Source: Firmicutes bacterium HGW-Firmicutes-15 (GTDB lineage: Bacteria; Bacillota; Syntrophomonadia; Syntrophomonadales; Syntrophomonadaceae). Taken from it: DNA of 64,000 nt. Of this stretch, positions 57,010 to 64,000 are shown in pieces (positions within the stretch are counted from its first letter, which is position 1; each line of letters opens with the position of its first letter). Made by a program: the position numbers and the translations under genes. The stretch is taken from contig PHAA01000003.1 in NCBI GenBank assembly GCA_002840245.1, positions 1 through 64,000 of the forward strand, read 5' to 3'. A model generated the notes under the pieces. The model saw only the letters and a program-made list of their open reading frames with translations. It was not told where the DNA came from and ran no database searches.

Positions 57010-59408
57010 AAGATTATCTTGCCCTCGCCCCCCAATATCTGGCCGCCCATAAAAAGAAAACCCGCCTGACCATTCTGAGCGTTGTCATATCGGTTGCCCT
57101 TATTACAGGTGTTTTCTCCATGCTGGATGCGCTTTTGCAGTTTGAAAAGATTCAGGTCATCCATGACTATGGAAATTATCATATTGCGGTAAAAGATGCG
57201 ACTGATGAAGAAATGCAAGCTATCGGCGGCCGAATCGATGTTAAAAATACCGGTCGATGGAAAACGCTGGGCGAGGCGAATATCAATGGTATGACATGCG
57301 CACTAGGGGCACTTGATGAGAATTTTACCGAAAACTTAAACATCGAGGTTATCCAGGGCAAATATCCGACTGGTCAAAATGAAATCATGCTTGAAAAGTG
57401 GGCGGCCGAAAGTATTCAGCTGAATTTGAAAGTAGGTGACACCGTTAATATTGCGGTAGCCGACGGAACCAGGCGGGAATATACAGTAACCGGGATATAT
57501 AATGACTTGGGAAATATGAAGGCTCAGGGCATACCCGGAGTATTTTTATCTATGGATGACGCCGAATTAATGCCGGCGCAGCAAAACGTTTATCTAATTG
57601 AATTTAAAGGCGAAGCCGACATGATCAAAGCGCGGCAGCAAATTCAGACCAGTTTAAATATTCCCGAAGACAGAATCGGACGTAATGATCGCTTGCTGGC
57701 CGTTATAGGGCAAAGTGACTACAAAGCTGCGGTCGGCATCTATCAGATAGGTGGAATTTTATTTTTCATCGTCCTCCTGGCCGGGGTAGTTATGATTTAC
57801 AACACCTTTAACATCTCCGTTATGGAGAGGGTTCGACATTTCGGGCTTTTAAGGTGTATCGGCGCGTCGCCCGCCCAGATCAAAAAAATCGTAAAAAGAG
57901 AAGGACTTACCATAACCTTAAAGGCCATCCCTTTGGGAGTGCTGCTGGGGATGATAATGACCTTCGTCTGCTGTGCACTGCTCAAGTTCTATAACACTAG
58001 TCTTTTCGGAGACATTCAGCTTTTTTATATCAGCACCATAGGTATAATCGCAGGAATTGTGGTCGGCTTTATGACGGTTTTTATAGCCTCCCTGCTGCCT
58101 GCGAAAAAAGCGGCCCAGGTTTCACCGGTTAACGCCGTGACTGGCAGCAATGATATAAAAGTATCAAAGAACAAAAAACGGGGTTTGCTGACCAAAATGT
58201 TTCCGGTGGAAATTGCGCTGGGGATGAATAATGCCATTATGAAAAAGAAAACGCTTTTTTGGATGTCGTGTTCCATTGCTATAAGCATTATCATGTTTAT
58301 GGGGTTCAATGTATTTGTCGATTTTATGCATGCCGGCCTTAAAACCAACAAGCCCTATACTCCCGATATTACCTTAACTTCCAAGCAGGGTATCAGTGAA
58401 GAACTATCTGCCAGGGCAGCAGGCATCGACGGTGTAAAAAAGGTTTACGGCAGGATGTTTGGTTATGTTGACGCCACTTTTGATGCAGCCCGGCTTAGCG
58501 ATGCCTATAAAGAAAGCATGGGGGGCATTGAGGCAACCGAGGGCGGTTTATTTACCCCTTCAGCTAGTTCCTGGCTCATTTCCTATGAAGAAAACCAATT
58601 AAACTGGGCTAAAGATAAATTAATGGCCGGAGAGCTTTCCGAGGATAAAATGAATACCCAGAACGGAATCATAGCGGTTGCTGCAAATGCTTCAAACGGC
58701 CGAAACGCAAATCTGCAATTGGGTGATAAAGTCTATGTTAGGACTCCCTCCGGCACCAAAGAGTTTACAGTTATGGGGATACTGAACTCCGTACCTTTCC
58801 AGGATAACAAGCAGAATCTAACCACCTTTATAACTACCGAAAAGATATTTACAGAGCTCACCGGCAAAACCTTATATGATGCTCTGGATATTCAATTAAG
58901 CAGTAAAAATCAGGAGCAAACTGTTGCTGCCATAAAAGGTATGATGGATAGTTCCATTAATTTCCTGGATTCGCGTCAAAAGAACGCCGAGATAGACCAA
59001 ACCTTTTTAACTATGGCAATCTTTATATATGGATTTGTAGCGGTAATCGCTCTGATCAGTATTTTGAATATTATAAGTACGATGAATACCAGTGTAGCAT
59101 CTAAAACAAAATATCTGGGAGTTATGCGGGCGGTCGGTATGTCAGGAAAACAGTTGAATAAAATGGTTTTGATAGAAGCCATCACCTACGGGCTGACCGG
59201 CTGTTTGGCCGGGTGCATTCTCGGGGTTATACTGCAAAAGCAATTGATTGAAAATTTGCTGACCAGTTTTCATATCATTTGGAAATTCCCTGTAGGCCAG
59301 ATCGTTTTAATACTAATCTTTACCATTTTCGTAACGGCGTTATCCGTAATAAGTCCGCTTAAGCGGATTAAAGCTAAGGGCATTTCCGAAGTAATCGGGG
59401 CGCTGTAA
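57006..59408 (+). CDS. FtsX-like ABC transporter permease
   Basis: An 800-aa permease of the FtsX/MacB class with a membrane segment at about 20-40, large extracytoplasmic domains and two FtsX cores (about 250-390 and 680-800). RLTILSVVISVALITGVFS opens the protein. Such permeases with adjacent regulators often sense or extrude peptide antibiotics or signal peptides. Substrate unknown. Confidence 0.88.
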   Translation: MKDYLALAPQYLAAHKKKTRLTILSVVISVALITGVFSMLDALLQFEKIQVIHDYGNYHIAVKDATDEEMQAIGGRIDVKNTGRWKTLGEANINGMTCALGALDENFTENLNIEVIQGKYPTGQNEIMLEKWAAESIQLNLKVGDTVNIAVADGTRREYTVTGIYNDLGNMKAQGIPGVFLSMDDAELMPAQQNVYLIEFKGEADMIKARQQIQTSLNIPEDRIGRNDRLLAVIGQSDYKAAVGIYQIGGILFFIVLLAGVVMIYNTFNISVMERVRHFGLLRCIGASPAQIKKIVKREGLTITLKAIPLGVLLGMIMTFVCCALLKFYNTSLFGDIQLFYISTIGIIAGIVVGFMTVFIASLLPAKKAAQVSPVNAVTGSNDIKVSKNKKRGLLTKMFPVEIALGMNNAIMKKKTLFWMSCSIAISIIMFMGFNVFVDFMHAGLKTNKPYTPDITLTSKQGISEELSARAAGIDGVKKVYGRMFGYVDATFDAARLSDAYKESMGGIEATEGGLFTPSASSWLISYEENQLNWAKDKLMAGELSEDKMNTQNGIIAVAANASNGRNANLQLGDKVYVRTPSGTKEFTVMGILNSVPFQDNKQNLTTFITTEKIFTELTGKTLYDALDIQLSSKNQEQTVAAIKGMMDSSINFLDSRQKNAEIDQTFLTMAIFIYGFVAVIALISILNIISTMNTSVASKTKYLGVMRAVGMSGKQLNKMVLIEAITYGLTGCLAGCILGVILQKQLIENLLTSFHIIWKFPVGQIVLILIFTIFVTALSVISPLKRIKAKGISEVIGAL

Positions 59409-59473
59409 TTGTAAACGACCCTGGTTTGTCACATATGCAGGCGCAGATATTTAAACGGAGATGTAAGAAGGTC

Positions 59474-60667
59474 TCAATCTCCATGATCATGTCTATGCAA
59501 AAGACTTGCCCTGGTTATAATTTTTTCTCCGAAACGATCCCGGATTTGATCCAACGCATGGTCAAGGTTCTCATTCTTTTTGTCTTGCACCGACGCAAAG
59601 AGATCGCCCTGCATTAAATTAGAAGCATTATCCAGACCGCTGGCATACAAACCCAGGAGCCTGATACTGCTGCCCGCCGCAAACACTTTCTTGAATAAGT
59701 CATTGGCCGCCTGAAAAATAGCCTCTTCGTTGCTGGTGGCCAATGGCAAAGTGATGCGGCGGGTCAAGGTTTTGAAATTACTGTATCTCAACTTCAAGGT
59801 AACTGTTCTCGCCACTATCTGTTGGCGCCGCAATCGTCTGCTTACTTGACCGGCCAAGTCTAAAAGTACGGTCTCCAGTTCGTTATCATCATCAATATCC
59901 TGTTGGAAAGTAATCTCTCTGCCCACCGATTTGCGTTCATGACCTACTTCCACCACTCGTTTATCAATCCCATGCGCCAATTCCCAGTAAACACGAGCAT
60001 GCAACCCCATCTGCTGTTCCAACGCTGCCGGGTTCATCTCAGCCAGTTCGCCAATCGTACTAATGCCCATTCTCTGCAATTGCTGCCGACTTTTTTCCCC
60101 TACTCCCCACAGATATGAGACCGGGAGTGGACCCAGCACCGCCGCTGTATCTGCATAAGTGATTATACGCAGACCATCCGGCTTACCCAGTTCAGTGGCC
60201 AGTTTGGCCAAAAATTTATTGTAAGAGATACCAACGGATATATTTAGACCCACTTCTGATTTGATGCGGGTTTTGATCTGCCGAGCAATATTCTCCACGG
60301 AACCAAAAACACCGGTGCACCCGGTGAGATCAAGAAAGGCTTCATCTATGGAAAGGGGTTCGATAAGGGGAGTATAGGTACTGAAGACTTGAAAAACCTG
60401 ACGTGATGCCTCCTGATAACGCGACATAGCCACCGGCAGGAAAATAGCCTCGGGACATAAACGGCGAGCTTGGGCCAGCGGCATAGCCGATTTGATTCCG
60501 AATTTGCGTGCCTCATAAGAACAGGTGGAAACCACCCCACGAGTATCTGGCTGCCCACCCACAATTACCGGTTTCCCCACCAACTCAGGATTATCCCGCT
60601 CCTCAACCGCCGCAAAAAACGCGTCCAGATCACAATGCATAATTGTTAGCGCATCATCCAATTTCAC
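59474..60667 (-). CDS. dinB: DNA polymerase IV
   Basis: A 397-aa Y-family polymerase for translesion synthesis. Catalytic motifs MHCDLDAFFAAVEERDNPEL (residues 10-29) and LSIDEAFLDLTG near 104 are intact, as is the little-finger domain. Start GTG 60667 with a GGAG-like site. Terminates 65 bp from the convergent ABC permease gene. Confidence 0.94.
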   Translation of the reverse strand: MKLDDALTIMHCDLDAFFAAVEERDNPELVGKPVIVGGQPDTRGVVSTCSYEARKFGIKSAMPLAQARRLCPEAIFLPVAMSRYQEASRQVFQVFSTYTPLIEPLSIDEAFLDLTGCTGVFGSVENIARQIKTRIKSEVGLNISVGISYNKFLAKLATELGKPDGLRIITYADTAAVLGPLPVSYLWGVGEKSRQQLQRMGISTIGELAEMNPAALEQQMGLHARVYWELAHGIDKRVVEVGHERKSVGREITFQQDIDDDNELETVLLDLAGQVSRRLRRQQIVARTVTLKLRYSNFKTLTRRITLPLATSNEEAIFQAANDLFKKVFAAGSSIRLLGLYASGLDNASNLMQGDLFASVQDKKNENLDHALDQIRDRFGEKIITRASLLHRHDHGD

Positions 60668-60816
60668 TGCTCACCGACTCCATTTCAATGACTTCCTGCC
60701 AACCTTGGTATTAGCTTAATTATACTATAAATATCTGGGTATCCGTCCTTTCTCAGTATACGCTCTGAAAAAAATGGTTAATCTATGGATGAGATTACAT
60801 TTAGGAGGAATACTGT

Positions 60817-61887
60817 TTGAGCGACAATCTATCATCCACATCACCCGAGGGCATTTCTCCAGAGACAGCCCATTATCTAAATATTGAGCATTCTCCTCGC
60901 CTAACAACCACCGAAATTGCGAAACTTTGGGCCAGTTACATGCAGCACACCATGCTAAGATGTCAATTGAAATATTTTCAGGCAACAACAAAATCCCCTA
61001 TTATAAGGGAGTTAGAAAGCGAAATGCTTGATCGAATAGAGAAACGCATTGGAATTATTACCGGCTTTTTGGAAATGGATAGTTTTCCAATTCCGGTTGG
61101 CTTTTCTGACAATGATATTAATATTGATGCTCCACCTTTATTCTCGGAAACCTTCCTTCTCCATTTTTTAAGCGCTGAGCTCAAAACGAGCCTGACTTTT
61201 AACAGCCTTAATATTGGTATATCCACCCGCCCAGATGTTAGAGACTTTTACGCAGCCTGTGTAGAGTCATCGATCCGTTTAAATACCAAAGTTACCGATT
61301 ATATGCTATCTGAGGGTATACTTTCCAAACCCCCAACCGCTGATTTTTCCGCTGGGATTGAGTTTATCAACAAACCATCTTTTCTGTCCGGTTTTATCGG
61401 TGAGAAACGACCTTTACTAGCAATAGAACTTGCTCACTTATATAATAACGCTCTGTCAAACGATATTGGCCGGATTCTATTGATAGGGTTTAAACAGGTG
61501 GCCCCCAGCCCAGAAGTGCAAGCATATATGGATAAGGGTATCAAATTATGCGGTGATTTCATAGACACCCTGTCCGGCAAGGCTATGGAGGATCAGATCA
61601 ATTTATCTTTTACCAGGGATACAGATGTAACAACCTCAACCATTTCACCGTTTTCCGAGAAGCTAATAATGTTTACAGTTACCGTTTTGAATACCAAAGC
61701 AATAGGTGAATACGGCGTTTCAATCGCAGCTAGCTCGAGACACGATTTAGCCAAAACCTATGCTCAAATGATCGTAGAATCTGGGCAGTTTGCTGAACAG
61801 GGTTCAAAACTCATGATGAAGCATGGCTGGCTGGAGGAGCCCCCACAGGTACCGAACCGAGAAGCGTTGGCGAGGAAGCAGCATTGA
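60817..61887 (+). CDS. DUF3231 family protein
   Basis: A 356-aa protein with two tandem copies of the four-helix DUF3231 domain: LTTTEIAKLWASYMQHTM near residue 29 and the second beginning near 205 (AIELAHLYNNALSNDIG). Family members are found in spore formers, but their role is unknown. TTG start after TAGGAGGA. It has its own strong terminator. Confidence 0.85.
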   Translation: MSDNLSSTSPEGISPETAHYLNIEHSPRLTTTEIAKLWASYMQHTMLRCQLKYFQATTKSPIIRELESEMLDRIEKRIGIITGFLEMDSFPIPVGFSDNDINIDAPPLFSETFLLHFLSAELKTSLTFNSLNIGISTRPDVRDFYAACVESSIRLNTKVTDYMLSEGILSKPPTADFSAGIEFINKPSFLSGFIGEKRPLLAIELAHLYNNALSNDIGRILLIGFKQVAPSPEVQAYMDKGIKLCGDFIDTLSGKAMEDQINLSFTRDTDVTTSTISPFSEKLIMFTVTVLNTKAIGEYGVSIAASSRHDLAKTYAQMIVESGQFAEQGSKLMMKHGWLEEPPQVPNREALARKQH

Positions 61888-61896
61888 GTGCCAAAG

Positions 61897-61934
61897 CTAT
61901 CCCGTCCGAATTAACGGACGAGATAGTTTTTTTT
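61897..61934 (+). terminator. Terminator after the DUF3231 gene
   Basis: CTATC.CGTCCG pairs with CGGACG.GATAG around AATTAA and is followed by eight T. It also sits just beyond the convergent secF stop. Confidence 0.9.
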
Positions 61935-61939
61935 AGCAG

Positions 61940-62866
61940 TTATGCCTTGGCCAGATTTATTGGCCTTTTGCGGTTTTGCCACATGGTCCATAATGGTCCG
62001 GCAATGCAGATGGTGGAGTAGCAGCCAGAAACCGTCCCAAACATCATAGGCAGAGCAAATGACCTTATGGATTCAATATTATAGATCTGAGCAAAGATAT
62101 ATACAATGGTGATACTTACAAAAACAGCGACATTGGTATTGATGGAGCGCATAATTGACTGATTGATACTCTTGTCAACCAGTTCCTCGGTGGATATTTT
62201 TGCTCCGTATAGGTGTTTGTTTTCCCTTATACGGTCATATATGACAATGGTATCATTGATGGAAAAGCCGATGATAGTCAGTACTGCCGCAATAAACGAG
62301 TCGTTTATGGGTATCTTAAAGACAATAAAGGCAGCAGTTACGATGAGTGCATCGTGAATCAGTGCTATAATGGCCATCGTGCCCGCTGAAAGTCCTCCCA
62401 TATTCTTAAACCGGAACCCTACATACACCAACACCAACAAGAACGAAAGACCGATGGCAATCATTCCGTTTTTAAAAAAGCGTGCTCCCAGGAATGGTTC
62501 GATGGTCAGCGATTCTGACAAAGCCAGATTGGCATTGGGAAATGCTTGGTTGAGTGCGGCTGATACAGCCTCTTGCTCCTGTGAGGTTATGGCTTCATTG
62601 TCTGCCAGGCTTAAAATAAGCATCTGTTCCTTTGTCCCTATATTGGATTGCAGCTGCCCATTAGTTGTTCTTCCCACCGCCAGTTCAACCACATTTTGGG
62701 CTTTTTCTTCATCAATTGTTCCTGTATAAGTGTACTTGAATATGGTGCCGCCTTTAAACTGAATATCCAACTGAATACCATTCACAAAAGCGGCCACAAC
62801 TCCTGCTAAAATCAGAAATATTGAAATTGTAAAATATTTATATCTATGCTTATAAAATTTTATCAT
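61940..62866 (-). CDS. secF: Protein translocase subunit SecF
   Basis: A 308-aa membrane protein of the SecDF complex, which uses the proton or sodium gradient to help pull secreted proteins. Six membrane segments are visible, and the signature DTIVIYDRIRENKHLYG is near residue 205. The start overlaps secD by four bases (ATGA). Confidence 0.94.
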   Translation of the reverse strand: MIKFYKHRYKYFTISIFLILAGVVAAFVNGIQLDIQFKGGTIFKYTYTGTIDEEKAQNVVELAVGRTTNGQLQSNIGTKEQMLILSLADNEAITSQEQEAVSAALNQAFPNANLALSESLTIEPFLGARFFKNGMIAIGLSFLLVLVYVGFRFKNMGGLSAGTMAIIALIHDALIVTAAFIVFKIPINDSFIAAVLTIIGFSINDTIVIYDRIRENKHLYGAKISTEELVDKSINQSIMRSINTNVAVFVSITIVYIFAQIYNIESIRSFALPMMFGTVSGCYSTICIAGPLWTMWQNRKRPINLAKA

Positions 62867-64000
62867 GACTTAATTATCCTCCTTGCTCCGAAAAATTGCG
62901 GCTGGCGCAATGAATCAAACGTGCTAAGTGACCGTATCATAAGCCGGGATGCGGTAACTCCGGCAATAAAGTTCATGATGACGCCGGTCACCAGCGTGTA
63001 ACCAAAGGACAGTAAGGAACCGGAACCAAACTTAATCAAAATAAGGGCCACAATTATAACCGTTATATTACCATCGAAAACAGAGGAAAAGGCTTTGTTA
63101 AAGCCTGCGTCGATTGCTGCCCGCAGACTTTTGCCCGAGTTGATCTCTTCCTTGATTCTCTCCGATATTATCACGTTAGCATCAACGCCCATGCCAATGG
63201 ACAATATTAGGCCGGCAATTCCGGCCAGGGTGAGCGTGAACTGTGGTACGGATAGGGCCAGCAACTGACCGCTTACTTGTAAAAGCAGAGCTATGCAGGC
63301 TACCAGGCCAGGCAGGCGATAATAGGCCAGCATGAAAAGGCACACCAACGCAAATGCCACCTTGCCAGCCAGCACCATAACCGCAAGGGCGTTACTACCC
63401 AGCGTGGGACTTATTATATTACAGTTTTTAGCGACCAGGGAAAACGGCAGGGAGCCAGAATTAATTCTATTAGCCAGAAGAGAGGCTGCCTCCATGCTCT
63501 GGATTTTGGTAATACTCGCTTCCCCGCCGATAATCTGTGACTCTACGATTGGCCAAGAAATCATGGTATCATCCATATAAATGTAGATCGTTTGTCCGAT
63601 CAATCGGCCGGTAGCGTCTGCAAATTTTTTAGCCCCTTCAGCTGATAGCTGCAGCACGACCACTGGTTTTTGATCTATCTGACTTATTAGTGCATAGCTC
63701 TTTTTCACATCGTTTCCCTCTAAGATAACCCTGCCATCCGGATCTCTAAAGGTAAGATGGGCGGTTTCGCCTAGTTCGGACACTGCCTTTTGGGGATTGA
63801 AATCAGCTTCATTAGATTTCCAGGGAAACCTAACCAGTATTTTGCCGTTGGTCTTGTCTATGCTAACATCGCGATCAGTAATATTAATGGCATCCATACG
63901 AGTTTCAATAATAGCTCTGATCGCCTCCAGTTCCTCTCCTGTAGGTGCTCGCCCCAAATCCTTTGGTTCAAAGGTGGCATCCACTCCGCCGCGAATATCT
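62863..64000 (-). CDS. secD: Protein translocase subunit SecD, partial
   Basis: The C-terminal 378 or so residues of SecD; the 5' end lies beyond the window. The frame continues to the window edge with DIRGGVDATF, the SecD LDIRGG motif. The periplasmic P1 region and the membrane domain with IGMGVDANVIISERIKEE near the end are recognisable. It is coupled to secF. Confidence 0.93.
   Translation of the reverse strand, partial: DIRGGVDATFEPKDLGRAPTGEELEAIRAIIETRMDAINITDRDVSIDKTNGKILVRFPWKSNEADFNPQKAVSELGETAHLTFRDPDGRVILEGNDVKKSYALISQIDQKPVVVLQLSAEGAKKFADATGRLIGQTIYIYMDDTMISWPIVESQIIGGEASITKIQSMEAASLLANRINSGSLPFSLVAKNCNIISPTLGSNALAVMVLAGKVAFALVCLFMLAYYRLPGLVACIALLLQVSGQLLALSVPQFTLTLAGIAGLILSIGMGVDANVIISERIKEEINSGKSLRAAIDAGFNKAFSSVFDGNITVIIVALILIKFGSGSLLSFGYTLVTGVIMNFIAGVTASRLMIRSLSTFDSLRQPQFFGARRIIKS

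Overview
The window reads as chromosome of an endospore-forming, anaerobic Firmicute of the Clostridia. The order dpaA-dpaB-asd-dapG-dapA-RNase J-tepA-ylzJ is the Bacillus/Clostridia sporulation and diaminopimelate order, dipicolinate synthase (dpaAB) implies spores, and the pyr operon uses PyrR attenuation. A Syntrophomonas-like lineage is plausible by gene content, but this is inference and no 16S is present.

Region by region. 1-8.7 kb (minus strand): aspartate/diaminopimelate and dipicolinate genes plus RNase J, TepA and YlzJ. 8.9-10.7 kb (plus): rqcH. 10.7-14.5 kb: two large PAS-containing c-di-GMP enzymes, one GGDEF and one HD-GYP. 14.6-26.6 kb (minus): complete pyrimidine operon pyrR-pyrB-pyrC-carA-carB-pyrK-pyrD-pyrF-pyrE with a strong promoter and two PyrR attenuators, preceded by rluD. 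The CarA subunit has lost two of its three glutaminase triad residues. 26.7-35 kb: a mosaic accessory zone. It holds two paralogous relBE-type loci, a membrane GGDEF protein, a thioesterase, a 26-residue type I toxin with a convergent antisense RNA, a small cysteine-rich protein behind an attenuator-like leader, a 300-bp duplicated block, several broken genes and an IS66 remnant.

35-53 kb (all minus strand) is a defence island. A seven-gene, tightly packed operon encodes an 840-aa protein of unknown function, BrxP (PAPS-reductase/DndC-like with a ferredoxin domain), BrxC ATPase, PglZ, a short BrxL, a 65-aa zinc-ribbon protein and an IscS/DndA-like cysteine desulfurase. This matches BREX type 4 (brxP-brxC-pglZ-brxL) with extra sulfur-mobilising and unknown parts. 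No DNA methyltransferase is present, so sulfur-based (phosphorothioate) self-marking is a reasonable hypothesis. Upstream lie a PLD-nuclease/helicase protein and a Nudix hydrolase, probably a second defence unit.

53-64 kb: a toxin-antitoxin pair whose PIN toxin has an in-frame stop, then a two-component system with its ABC transporter (plus strand), dinB (minus), a DUF3231 protein (plus), and secF plus partial secD (minus).

The strongest leads are the CarA triad loss, the sulfur-linked BREX operon with its unknown 840-aa and zinc-ribbon members, and the type I toxin-antitoxin locus at 30.6-30.8 kb.
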